A stretch of DNA of 64,000 nucleotides from Franzmannia qiaohouensis (lineage in GTDB: Bacteria > Pseudomonadota > Gammaproteobacteria > Pseudomonadales > Halomonadaceae). The DNA is taken from contig NZ_JARWAM010000003.1 in assembly GCF_031451695.1 (NCBI RefSeq), positions 186,001 to 250,000 of the forward strand, given 5' to 3'. Each line of letters starts with the position of its first letter. Within the stretch, counting starts at the first letter, position 1. The notes under the pieces were generated by a model. The model searched no databases, had not been told where the DNA came from, and saw nothing but the letters and a program-made list of their open reading frames with translations. The translations under genes were made by a program, and so were the position numbers. This document shows positions 16,241 to 24,323 of the stretch, one piece after another.

Positions 16241-16318
16241 GGGTCGCTCCTTGAATGGGGGTAAAGCGGTGGCGGGATTATAGCAGCGTGGCGCGCTCGG
16301 CGTCCTTTGCGCAGGTAG

Positions 16319-16524
16319 GTAGCAGCTCGGAACTGATCCGTCGGCAGGCCTACGAGGAGGCGCTGTGAACCCATCCCTGGGCGCTACCTTGCGCCCTGCT
16401 GCGCTCTCGCATCCTGCTCCGCTTGCAGGACCGGTGCTGGCCATCCATGGCCAGCCCGTTCGGAGCGGTGCTCCTCACCCATGGCGCAAACCTCCTCTTC
16501 GGCCTGCCCCCGGCGTTCCTCGCG
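16319..16524. repeat. structured dispersed repeat, long form (copy B)
   Basis: This is nearly the same sequence as copy A at 10751-10964, in the same orientation. Outer arms are GGCAGG (16343-16348) with CCTGCC (16503-16508), which differ from copy A by a compensated base pair. The inner stem TTGCGCC (16389-16395) with GGCGCAA (16483-16489) is shared. It occupies most of the 317 bases between the AsnC-type gene and the oxidase operon, downstream of the last oxidase gene. Confidence 0.8.
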
Positions 16525-16557
16525 TCGATCACTGCCAGCACCTAGCAATAGTCACCG

Positions 16558-16902
16558 TTAGAGACACGGCGGCACGCCGATCACCGGAATCCCTACGAAC
16601 AGCGTCGCCACCGCCGAGAACAGATACAGGCCGGCGGATACCGCGGCGACGAAACGCGGCCTGCCCAGCTCGTCGCGGGCCATCTGCAGGCAGGCCCAGG
16701 CCAGCCAGGCGAGCAGCGCCGTGGTCGCCGCGGTAAGCAGGCCCAGTACCACATTGATGGCAGTCAGCGCGCCCTGCTCCGGTGCCGGCGGCGCCACCGC
16801 ACAGGCCACCGACAGCCCACCGTAGATCGCCACGAACCATAGGCTCCACAGCGTCAGCCCGATGACCAGGTGCAGCGGATGGGTCAGCGCCAAGCGGCTC
16901 AT
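16558..16902 (-). CDS. small membrane protein of the caa3 oxidase operon
   Basis: The 114-residue protein starts at the ATG at 16902 (MSRLALTHP), which overlaps the oxidase subunit I/III stop by 4 bases (ATGA), so it is translationally coupled. It has three hydrophobic segments: LVIGLTLWSLWFVAIYGGLSVAC, AINVVLGLLTAATTALLAWLAWACL and FVAAVSAGLYLFSAVATLFVGIPVI. It is not recognisable as subunit IV, CtaG or CtaM. Its position suggests an accessory or assembly role for the oxidase. An upstream start at 16920 is less likely. Confidence 0.7.
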   Translation of the reverse strand: MSRLALTHPLHLVIGLTLWSLWFVAIYGGLSVACAVAPPAPEQGALTAINVVLGLLTAATTALLAWLAWACLQMARDELGRPRFVAAVSAGLYLFSAVATLFVGIPVIGVPPCL

Positions 16903-19430
16903 GCCCCACCTCCCAGCCACATCGGCATCGCCGCCAGGGCAAACACAACCACCCAGAAGACCACCAGATTATAGCGCCACAGCCGGGCCACCACGGCGGG
17001 TTCAAAGGGCGCCTCGGCGCTGACGTAGCCGTAACCGACCCGCAGCCCCTGCAGCAGGGTCAGTATGGTGCCCAAAGCGCCGTGCAGCAGCACATAGATC
17101 AGGCCAAGCAGCAGCACCGCGTCATGGGCCGTCTCGGTAGCCTCGAGGCCGGCCTGCCAGATCACCCAGATGAGCAGCGCCAGCTGTGCGCCGCCCAGTG
17201 CGGTGACCGCGAACAGCCCCGGGGCCAGACCTCGGTCATCCTGGCGGCGCAGGCCGCGCACCAGTTTTTCCAGCCACAGCGTACCGGCCGTCAGCGCCAC
17301 CCCCGCCAGCACCATCAGCGGCAGCGACAGCGGCGAGGTGTCGGGCATGCTCCATTGCGGCGAGACCGTCCACAGGTAGAACCAGCCGAACAGGTACGAG
17401 AGGAAGAAGGAGCCGTTGGCGAGCAGCGCAATCGACATCGCCCAAAGCCCCGGGCCATCCATGGTTCGCGAGTGAAGCGGTGGGTCACCGGGCTGTACCT
17501 GGGCGTCGGGTGCGGCCTTGGGGTGTGCACCGTTCTCCCACGACCAGCGCAGCAGGAAGCCCACCGCCACCAGGGTGGCAAAGCCGGCCAGCGGATAGAG
17601 CCTCACCAGCAGGCACACGCAGACCACCGCCAGCGCCAGGGAAGCGAACAGCGGCCACCAGGAGTTGCCCGGCAGGTGAATGATCTCGCGCACCTTGCCG
17701 GTGAGCGGATCGCTGCCCCACAGCTCACGCCGGCCGTGGTCGATCACCGCCAGGTCGTGACGGCCCTCGGCGATGGTGCGCGGCAGCTCAGGGTCGTCCC
17801 ACAGCGGATGGCGGCTGTCGACCCGCGGCAGGCTGGCGAAGTTGTAGGCGCTGGGCGGCATCGAGGTGGTCCACTCCAGGGTATCGGCGTTCCAGGGGTT
17901 CTGCGGCGCCGGCCGGCCGAAGCGGAAGTGCAGGGCGATATCCAGCAGCACCATGGCAATCCCCGCCGACATCACGAACCCGCCGATCGACGACAGCAGG
18001 TTGAAGATGTCCCAGCCCATCACCGTCTCGTAGGTATAGATGCGCCGCGGCATGCCCAGCAGACCGGTCCAGTGCATGATCAGGAAGGTCGCATTGAAGC
18101 CGATGAAGGTCAGCCAGAAGCCCCAGCGACCCAGGCGCTCGGAGGGCATGCGCCCGGAGAACAGCGGCAGCCAGTAGTAGAGCCCGGCCATCAGCGGGAA
18201 CAGCATGCCGCCGACCAGCACATAGTGCATGTGGGCGACCACGAAGTGGGTATCGTGGACCTGCCAGTTGAACGGCACCAGCGCCAGCATCACCCCGGTC
18301 AGGCCGCCGCACACGAAGATGATCAGGAAACCGAGGACCCACAGCATCGGCAGCTTCATCACCGGTCGCCCCAGCCACAGCGTGGCCAGCCACACGAACA
18401 CCTGGATCGCGGTGGGCACCGCCACCAGCATGCTGGCGGCAGAGAAGAACGCCTGGGCCAGCTGCGGTATGCCCACCGTGAACATATGGTGCACCCACAG
18501 CCCGAAGCTGATGAAGCCGGTGACGATGATCGCCACCACCACCCAGCGATAGCCGACGATGGGGCGCCCGGCGAACACCGGGATCAGCGTCGAGACGATG
18601 CCTGCGGCGGGCAGGAAGATGATGTACACCTCGGGGTGACCGAACAGCCAGAACAGATGCTGCCAGAGGATCGGGTCGCCGCCGGCGGCGACCTCGAAGA
18701 ACGGCATGCCCACCGCGCGTTCCAGCTCGAGCATGATGCTGGCCAGGATCAGTGGCGGGAAGCCGACCACGATCATCAGCGCCATGGCCAGGATGTACCA
18801 GGCGAACAGCGGCATCTTGTCCAGCGACATGCCGCGGGTGCGGGTGCGCAGGATCGACACCACCAGCTCGACGCCGGCCGAGAGCGCCGAGATCTCGACG
18901 AAGGTGATGCCCAGCAGCCAGAAGTCGGAGCCCGGTCCCGGCGCGAACTCGCCGCTGCTCAGCGGGGTATACATGAACCAGCCGCTGTCCGGCGCCATCT
19001 CCAGGAACAGGCTCGAGGTCAGGATGATGCCGCCGAACAGGTAGCACCAGTAGCCCAGCGAGGTGAGGCGCGGGCAGACCAGGTCGCGGGCACCGATCAT
19101 CTTGGGGATCATGTAGATCGCCAGCCCCTCGAGCATGGGGATGGCGAACAGGAACATCATCACCGTGCCATGCATGGTGAAGACCTGGTTATAGATCTCC
19201 GGCGACATGAACTCCTGGTCGGGGAAGGCCAGCTGGGTACGCACCAGCATCGCCAGGATCCCGCCGATCAGGAAGAACACCATCCCGGTGACCATGAAGC
19301 GCAGGCCCAGGGTGGTATGGTTGACGATGGTCAGCGCCTTGAGGCCGCGCGGGTTGCCCCACACCTCATGCATGTCCTCATGCAGGCGCTGGGGGTCTTG
19401 CGGCGTTGCCGTCTGGGCGGTGTCGCTCAT
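16899..19430 (-). CDS. ctaD: cytochrome c oxidase subunit I fused to subunit III (caa3 type)
   Basis: The 843-residue protein joins the catalytic subunit I (about residues 1-560) and a subunit III-like domain (about 650-840). Subunit I carries the haem-copper motifs: HGTVMMFLFAIPML with the low-spin haem ligand, WLFGHPEVYIIFLPAAGI with the histidine and cross-linked tyrosine, the CuB pair WVHHMFTVG, and DTHFVVAHMHYVLVGG with the haem ligands. The part starting at MDGPGLWAMSIALLANGSFFLSYLFG through HGALGTILTLLQGLR resembles a shortened subunit III. Fused I-III subunits are known from Thermus caa3. It reduces oxygen to water and pumps protons. The ATG overlaps the coxB stop by 4 bases. Confidence 0.93.
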   Translation of the reverse strand: MSDTAQTATPQDPQRLHEDMHEVWGNPRGLKALTIVNHTTLGLRFMVTGMVFFLIGGILAMLVRTQLAFPDQEFMSPEIYNQVFTMHGTVMMFLFAIPMLEGLAIYMIPKMIGARDLVCPRLTSLGYWCYLFGGIILTSSLFLEMAPDSGWFMYTPLSSGEFAPGPGSDFWLLGITFVEISALSAGVELVVSILRTRTRGMSLDKMPLFAWYILAMALMIVVGFPPLILASIMLELERAVGMPFFEVAAGGDPILWQHLFWLFGHPEVYIIFLPAAGIVSTLIPVFAGRPIVGYRWVVVAIIVTGFISFGLWVHHMFTVGIPQLAQAFFSAASMLVAVPTAIQVFVWLATLWLGRPVMKLPMLWVLGFLIIFVCGGLTGVMLALVPFNWQVHDTHFVVAHMHYVLVGGMLFPLMAGLYYWLPLFSGRMPSERLGRWGFWLTFIGFNATFLIMHWTGLLGMPRRIYTYETVMGWDIFNLLSSIGGFVMSAGIAMVLLDIALHFRFGRPAPQNPWNADTLEWTTSMPPSAYNFASLPRVDSRHPLWDDPELPRTIAEGRHDLAVIDHGRRELWGSDPLTGKVREIIHLPGNSWWPLFASLALAVVCVCLLVRLYPLAGFATLVAVGFLLRWSWENGAHPKAAPDAQVQPGDPPLHSRTMDGPGLWAMSIALLANGSFFLSYLFGWFYLWTVSPQWSMPDTSPLSLPLMVLAGVALTAGTLWLEKLVRGLRRQDDRGLAPGLFAVTALGGAQLALLIWVIWQAGLEATETAHDAVLLLGLIYVLLHGALGTILTLLQGLRVGYGYVSAEAPFEPAVVARLWRYNLVVFWVVVFALAAMPMWLGGGA

Positions 19431-20452
19431 GGGCTCAGGGTCTCCAGCCAGGCGCCGAGGTCATCCAGCGTCTCGGCGTCGAGGTGGTCGTGGGACGGCA
19501 TGCGGTTACCGGGCTTGAGCTGCTGGTGGTGGCGCAGCCAGTAGCCGATGGCGCCCTCCTCCATCGCCAGGCGCCCGGCGCCGAGGCTGACGCGGTCGCC
19601 GATATCGCTGAGGTCGGGGCCCTGCTGGCCATCGCTGACCCCCGCCACGCGGTGGCAGCTGGCGCAGTGCTCGACGAAGGTATCGCGTGCCGCCTGATGA
19701 TCGTCGGAGTGCTCGGGCGGCGCCTGGCGCTCGGCCAGCCAGGCATCGAAGTCGTCCCGCGGCATGGCTTCGACGTGGAGCTGCATGTTGGTGTGCTGGG
19801 CACCGCAGAACTCGGCGCACTGGGCGCCGAACACCCCGGCGACATCCGCCTCGAGGCGGATCACGTTGGTACGCCCGGGGATCATGTCGATCTTGCCGCC
19901 CAAGCGCGGTATCCAGAAGGCGTGAATCACGTCGGCGCCGGTCACATGAAAATCCACCGGCTCGCCCACCGGCATCATCAGCTGGTTCGACGTCACCACC
20001 TCGCCGCCCTCGGCATCCGGATAGCGCACCTCCCACCACCACTGATGGCCGATCACCTCGATGCGCTCTGCCTGCTGGCCGTCGGGCAGCGGCAGTGGCA
20101 GCATGCGCTGCCCGACGGGCACGCCGAAGGCCAGCAGTACCACGATCGACAACCCCGGCAGCAGCAGCCCGCCGCCGATGATCCAGCGCCGCGCGATGCG
20201 CTTTTCGTCGCGGCTCGAGCGCTCCGTGGGCCGGCCACCGCGGAAGGCGTAGAGCCACAGTGCGGTGATCACCACCAGCACCAGCGTCGAGAAGGCCAGC
20301 ATGCCCCACCACAGCCAGGCCACCTCGCGGGCGGCCTGGCCGGCCGGGTCGAGAATCGAGCGATCGCCGCTGCAGCCGGCCAGCATGAGACCCAGCCACG
20401 GCGCCAGATAGCGCGCGCCACGGTTGACCCACCGCCGCGGGACGCGTTGAAT
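19427..20452 (-). CDS. coxB: cytochrome c oxidase subunit II with C-terminal cytochrome c (caa3 type)
   Basis: Subunit II takes electrons into the CuA centre. A lipoprotein signal ends at LMLAGC, followed by two membrane helices (VAWLWWGMLAFSTLVLVVITALWLY; IIGGGLLLPGLSIVVLLAFGV). The CuA site is complete: VIHAFWIP histidine, then GAQCAEFCGAQHTNMQL. A cytochrome c domain with CASCH follows, defining the caa3 type. The start is problematic. Between the lipobox and the gene on the other strand there is no ATG, GTG or TTG in frame. The ATT at 20452 would give a proper lipoprotein signal (about 26 residues, basic n-region) and has AGGGG 8 bases upstream. The nearest far-upstream ATG lies inside the opposing gene. 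341 residues if ATT is used. Confidence 0.88.
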   Translation of the reverse strand: MQRVPRRWVNRGARYLAPWLGLMLAGCSGDRSILDPAGQAAREVAWLWWGMLAFSTLVLVVITALWLYAFRGGRPTERSSRDEKRIARRWIIGGGLLLPGLSIVVLLAFGVPVGQRMLPLPLPDGQQAERIEVIGHQWWWEVRYPDAEGGEVVTSNQLMMPVGEPVDFHVTGADVIHAFWIPRLGGKIDMIPGRTNVIRLEADVAGVFGAQCAEFCGAQHTNMQLHVEAMPRDDFDAWLAERQAPPEHSDDHQAARDTFVEHCASCHRVAGVSDGQQGPDLSDIGDRVSLGAGRLAMEEGAIGYWLRHHQQLKPGNRMPSHDHLDAETLDDLGAWLETLSP

Positions 20453-20494
20453 GCCAGGTACCCCTACTGCACCGCTGGCGCAAAGGACGCGACC

Positions 20495-20971
20495 ATGGCC
20501 AAGACCTCTCCCCCCAAGATTCCACAGCGTTCGATCAAGAGTCGTGCCTCCTTCGCCGGCCATCCGCTGCACCCGGTGATGATCCACTTCCCGGTGGCCG
20601 CACTGATGGCGCTGGTGGCCAGCGACCTGGGCTACCTGTTGAGTGGTGATCCCTTCTGGGCTCGTGCCAGCCTGTGGCTGGCCGGCGTCGGCGCCTTCGG
20701 CGGCTGGATCGCCAGCGTCGCAGGCATCATCGACCTGGTCACGGTCAAGCGCATTCGCCGCCTGATCACCGGCTGGAGCCACGCCATCATCGCCGTGATG
20801 ATGCTCTCGCTGGCCTCGCTCAACTGGCTGTTCCGGCTCGACGACCCCAGCGACATGCTGCCCTGGGGGCTGGCCCTGTCGCTGATGACCGCGGCGATGA
20901 TCGCCCTGGCCGGCTGGCTGGGCGGCCAGCTGGTCTACGAGCATGCGGTGGGGGTCGACGTCGACGACTGA
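20495..20971 (+). CDS. DUF2231 family membrane protein
   Basis: The 158-residue product starts at the ATG at 20495 with AAAGGA upstream. It contains four hydrophobic segments (MIHFPVAALMALVASDLGYLL, ASLWLAGVGAFGGWIASVAGIIDLV, SHAIIAVMMLSLASLNWLF, GLALSLMTAAMIALAGWLGGQLV). FAGHPLHPVMIHFPVA is the hallmark of DUF2231. The family's function is uncertain; its members often sit near oxidases. It is divergent from coxB with only about 40 bases between the two starts, so a shared regulatory region is likely. Confidence 0.8.
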   Translation: MAKTSPPKIPQRSIKSRASFAGHPLHPVMIHFPVAALMALVASDLGYLLSGDPFWARASLWLAGVGAFGGWIASVAGIIDLVTVKRIRRLITGWSHAIIAVMMLSLASLNWLFRLDDPSDMLPWGLALSLMTAAMIALAGWLGGQLVYEHAVGVDVDD

Positions 20972-21026
20972 GCGCGGCGGCCGAGTCCCTGGCGAGTGCT
21001 GCATTCGGCGTCTCCTCATGAGTGGG

Positions 21027-21446
21027 TCAGGCGAACGGCTTGGCCAGCACCAGTGCGATGACCGCCAGCATCAACACAGATGCGAGCGTGGCAATCAGCG
21101 CGCTCAGCGTCCATACGCCCCGCCAGTGCTCCTGCTCGACGCGCAGGATCAGCCAGCCGCACAGCGCATGGCACAACACCATGCCGACTACCGCCGCGAG
21201 CTTGAGCACCAGCCAGCCGCCGGCAAGGCCGTGAACCAGGAACAGCAGGGTGCCGGAGGCGATGGCCAGCAGCGCCGCCGGGGTGGCGGCACTGTTGAAC
21301 AGGTAGCGGGGCATCGGTGGCGCGTCATGGTCGAAGCCGCCGTCGGCGCGCTGCCGCACGCTGGCCATCAGCAGGGCAGGCAGGTAGAGCAGGGCGCCGC
21401 ACCAGCAGACCAGTGCGGCAATATGCACGAACTTGATCCACGGCAT
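21027..21446 (-). CDS. CopD/HemJ-like membrane protein
   Basis: The 139-residue four-helix membrane protein begins MPWIKFVHIAALVCWCGALLYLPALLM, closely like the start of HemJ and CopD-family proteins, where the histidine in the first helix matters. The fragment GGWLVLKLAAVVGMVLCHALCGWLI matches the HemJ region with its conserved lysine and histidine. HemJ oxidises protoporphyrinogen IX in haem synthesis; CopD proteins are linked to copper. Both roles would fit beside a haem-copper oxidase operon, and I cannot choose between them from sequence. AAGGA lies 7-11 bases before the ATG. Confidence 0.7.
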   Translation of the reverse strand: MPWIKFVHIAALVCWCGALLYLPALLMASVRQRADGGFDHDAPPMPRYLFNSAATPAALLAIASGTLLFLVHGLAGGWLVLKLAAVVGMVLCHALCGWLILRVEQEHWRGVWTLSALIATLASVLMLAVIALVLAKPFA

Positions 21447-21538
21447 GGCGGCATCCTTGCGTAGCGATTCGAATCAAAACGTTATGCCAACACCCTACCC
21501 CAGCCACGGCCCCAGCGCCAAGCGCCAAGCGCCACCGC

Positions 21539-22009
21539 TCACCGCGACGGCGACTCGAGTGCCAGCAGCCGCGCCTTGAGCGCCTCGCCGCCGCTATAGC
21601 TGCCCAGGCCATCGGCCGCCACCACCCGGTGGCAGGGAATCAGCAGCGGCAGCGGGTTGGCGCCGTTGGCGGCACCGATGGCCCGCGCCGACCCGTCCCT
21701 CCCCAGCCGCTTGGCCAGCTCACCGTAGGTGCGCGTCTCGCCGTAGGGAATACGCAGCAGTGCCGCCCACACCTGGCGCTGGAAGTCGCTACCCTGGGGT
21801 GCCAGATCGAGACTGAAACTGCGCCGACGGCCATCGAGATAGGCCAGTACCTGGTCACGCGCGGCGGCGAAGCCGGCATCGTCGCGCTGCCAGTCGTCGC
21901 CGATCTCGAGGCTCGCCTCGCCGTCGAGCAGCACCAGATGCGCCAGGCCGTGTCGATCACCGGCCAGCAGAATCTCGCCGAACGGCGAGGCGAACTGGGT
22001 ATAACGCAT
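21539..22009 (-). CDS. ogt: methylated-DNA-[protein]-cysteine S-methyltransferase
   Basis: This repair protein removes methyl or alkyl groups from O6 of guanine by a one-time transfer to its own cysteine. It is 156 residues long, starts with MRYTQFASPFGEILLAGD, and has the wing/helix-turn-helix segment IPYGETRTYGELAKRLG. The active-site motif is IPCHRVVAADG. It lacks the Ada N-terminal domain, so it is the Ogt/MGMT-type single-domain enzyme. AAGGAG lies just upstream of the ATG. Confidence 0.95.
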   Translation of the reverse strand: MRYTQFASPFGEILLAGDRHGLAHLVLLDGEASLEIGDDWQRDDAGFAAARDQVLAYLDGRRRSFSLDLAPQGSDFQRQVWAALLRIPYGETRTYGELAKRLGRDGSARAIGAANGANPLPLLIPCHRVVAADGLGSYSGGEALKARLLALESPSR

Positions 22010-22350
22010 GACGTCTCCTTGACTCGATAGTGTGGCGTCGCGCCTGGCGCGACATCTCGACGCAGATTCGCGAAACGCCGGCCAGATGCTCTAGCATGAA
22101 GGCGAACTGCACGGCGTGGGTACTGTCACATACAGGTCGATGACGGGCTCGCTCGTTGTAGGATAGCGCCAGTCTCGCGCAATGTTCGAGGCCTGCGCTG
22201 CGGGGTAGCCAACGCTTACCCCTATCATAGAGGCGGACACCGCCCGACCATGGACGGCCCCTGGGTCGCCCTCAAGCACCGTGAAGGGAGTCTTCGCCGC
22301 CCCTGGCAGGGCGTAACGAAGCCCCAAATAAAGGATGATAAGGAGATACC
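22010..22350. other. intergenic region between ogt and the HiPIP gene
   Basis: These 341 bases separate divergent genes and should hold both promoters. I see a tight hairpin GTCGCGCC/GGCGCGAC at 22037-22053 in the ogt leader. Near 22333 the HiPIP gene has a purine-rich ribosome site (AAGGATGATAAGGAG). I could not pick out a convincing promoter or regulator site, and no further gene is supported. Confidence 0.4.
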
Positions 22351-22665
22351 ATGGCTAACCAGAGTCGTCGTGACTTCATGCGTAACAGTCTGCTGGGCAT
22401 GGCCGCCCTGCCGCTGGGTGCGGGTATTCTGTCGAAGAGCGCCTTCGCCGACAGCCTGCCGCGTCTGGACCCGAGCGCCCCCGAGGCCGAGGCCCTCAAC
22501 TACGTGGAAGATGCCAGCGACGCCAGCGATCATCCCGCCTATGAAGAGGGCGAGCGCTGCGACAACTGCATGTTCTACACCGAGGCCAATGAAGGCTGTT
22601 CGCTGTTCCCGGAAAACAGCGTCGAGCCGGCCGGTTGGTGCCAGTCGTGGGTTGAAATGAGCTGA
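22351..22665 (+). CDS. hip: high-potential iron-sulfur protein (HiPIP), Tat-exported
   Basis: The 104-residue precursor has a twin-arginine signal (SRRDFMRNSLLGMAALPLGAG, cut near residue 36 after AFA). The mature protein of about 68 residues keeps the four cubane cysteines, CDNCMFY, GCSLFP and GWCQSW, with HiPIP spacing. HiPIPs are periplasmic electron carriers that can deliver electrons to photosynthetic reaction centres or to terminal oxidases, including caa3-type enzymes in non-phototrophs. The caa3 operon nearby makes it a plausible electron donor; this link is an inference. AAGGAG lies 6 bases before the ATG. Confidence 0.93.
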   Translation: MANQSRRDFMRNSLLGMAALPLGAGILSKSAFADSLPRLDPSAPEAEALNYVEDASDASDHPAYEEGERCDNCMFYTEANEGCSLFPENSVEPAGWCQSWVEMS

Positions 22666-22686
22666 TACAGCGTCGTTTCAGGCCAC

Positions 22687-22714
22687 AAAACGCCGCTTCG
22701 TGCGGCGTTTTTTT
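22687..22714 (+). terminator. rho-independent terminator after HiPIP (bidirectional)
   Basis: AACGCCGC/GCGGCGTT stem with a 5-base loop followed by a run of T on the plus strand; a run of A precedes it, so it can also serve the minus-strand spoVR gene converging from the right. Confidence 0.9.
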
Positions 22715-22743
22715 ATCTCTTGCTGCCGCCACGGCGGGGCATG

Positions 22744-24300
22744 TCAGGTCGAGTCCCGTCGCCCCTCCTCGGGCAGCGGCCACTGGTAGCGACGCACCAC
22801 CTCACCCTCCTCCAGTGACTCCAGTTTCACCGTAAAGCCCCATAGCTGGTGAAGGTGGCGTATCACCGGGTAGACACTCTTGGCCAGCGGCCGGCGACGA
22901 TCCTGGATGTGACGCAGGGTCAGCGAGCGGTCGCCGCGAATATCGGCGGCATAGACCTGGATATTGGGCTCACGCACCGACAGCGCATATTGTACCGAGA
23001 GCGCCTCGCGCACCCGCTGATAGCCGCGCTCGTCGTGTATCGCGCTGACCTCGAGCATTTCCTCCTGATCGTCGTCGACCACGCTGAACAGCTTGAGATC
23101 GCGAATCACCTTGGGCGACAGGAACTGCTGGATGAAGGACTCATCCTTGAAGTTGCGCATGGCGAAGTGCAGCGTTTCCAACCAATCGCTGTCGGCGATG
23201 TCGGGGAACCACTCGCGATCCTCGTCGGTGGGTGACTGGCAGATACGCTTGATGTCGCTGAACATGGCGAAGCCCAGCGCGTAGGGATTGATGCCACTGT
23301 AGTGGGGACTATCGAAATCGGGCTGGTTGACCACCGCCGTGTGCGACTGCAGGAACTCGAGAATCAGCCCCTCGTCGACCAGGCCATCGTCGAACATGCG
23401 GTGCATCAGGGTGTAGTGCCAGAAGGTCGCCCAGCCCTCGTTCATCACCTGGGTCTGGCGCTGGGGGTAGAAGTACTGCGCCAGCTTGCGCACGATGCGC
23501 ACGATCTCGCGCTGCCAGGGCGCCAGCAGAGGCGCGTTCTTCTCGATGAAGTAGAGCAGGTTCTCCTGGGGCTCCGGCGGATAGCGCTGATGCTGATGCA
23601 GGCCGAGCGGGTCGTCTTCATTCGGCAGCACCGCTTCGGGATCGCTGCCGCCGAGATTGGGGATGGTCCGCCATAGGGTGTTGACCTGGGCCTGCAGGTA
23701 GGCCTCGCGCTCCTTCTGGCGCTGGGCCTCCTCGGCGGCGGAGATAGGCGAGGGGCGCTTGTAGCGATCGACGCCATAGTTCTGCAGCGCATGGCAGGCA
23801 TCCAGCAGTTGCTCCACTGCCGTCACGCCGTGGCGCTCCTCGCACTCGGCAACGTACTTTCTCGCAAATACCAGGTAGTCGATGATCGAGGAAGCGTCGG
23901 TCCAGGCGCGGAACAGGTAGTTGCCCTTGAAGAAGGAGTTGTGGCCGTAGCAGGCGTGGGCCATCACCAGCACCTGCATCATCAGGGTGTTCTCCTCCAT
24001 CAGGTAGGCAATGCAGGGGTCGGAGTTGATCACCAGCTCGTAGGCCAGGCCCATCTGGCCGCGCCGGTAGGCCTGCTCCACGGCCAGGAACTGCTTGCCG
24101 AACGACCAGTGGTGATAGCCCACCGGCATGCCCACGCTGGCGTAGGCGTCCATCATCTGCTCGGAGGTGATCACCTCGATCTGGTTGGGATAGGTGTCGA
24201 GGCGATACTCGTCGGCCAGCCGGGCGATCTCGCGCTCGAAGGTGTCGAGCACCTCGAAGTTCCAGTCCGATCCGCTGGCGATAGGCTTGCGTAATGTCAT
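22744..24300 (-). CDS. spoVR: SpoVR family protein
   Basis: The start is the ATG at 24300 (MTLRKPIASGSDW) with GGGGAGGAGAG upstream; the frame is open to 24594 but that part overlaps yeaH. The 518-residue protein matches SpoVR/YcgB, with WNFEVLDTFEREIARLADEYRLD, the histidine-rich MAHACYGHNSFFKGNYLF, and NEGWATFWHYTLMHRM, which looks like a metalloenzyme core. In Bacillus SpoVR affects spore cortex formation. In Proteobacteria it travels with prkA and yeaH and is induced by stress or starvation. Its biochemistry is unknown. It is the third gene of that operon here. Confidence 0.92.
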   Translation of the reverse strand: MTLRKPIASGSDWNFEVLDTFEREIARLADEYRLDTYPNQIEVITSEQMMDAYASVGMPVGYHHWSFGKQFLAVEQAYRRGQMGLAYELVINSDPCIAYLMEENTLMMQVLVMAHACYGHNSFFKGNYLFRAWTDASSIIDYLVFARKYVAECEERHGVTAVEQLLDACHALQNYGVDRYKRPSPISAAEEAQRQKEREAYLQAQVNTLWRTIPNLGGSDPEAVLPNEDDPLGLHQHQRYPPEPQENLLYFIEKNAPLLAPWQREIVRIVRKLAQYFYPQRQTQVMNEGWATFWHYTLMHRMFDDGLVDEGLILEFLQSHTAVVNQPDFDSPHYSGINPYALGFAMFSDIKRICQSPTDEDREWFPDIADSDWLETLHFAMRNFKDESFIQQFLSPKVIRDLKLFSVVDDDQEEMLEVSAIHDERGYQRVREALSVQYALSVREPNIQVYAADIRGDRSLTLRHIQDRRRPLAKSVYPVIRHLHQLWGFTVKLESLEEGEVVRRYQWPLPEEGRRDST

Positions 24301-24323
24301 GCACTCTCCTCCCCGGGGTACCG

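Noticed and set aside
17082..19544. 820-codon open frame opposite the caa3 subunit I/III gene
   Set aside because: A GC-rich antisense shadow rich in H, Q, R and G; the minus-strand frame has the full set of oxidase motifs.
20453..21019. Upstream ATG at 21019 as the coxB start
   Set aside because: It would place 189 low-complexity residues before the lipoprotein signal and run antisense through the whole DUF2231 gene.
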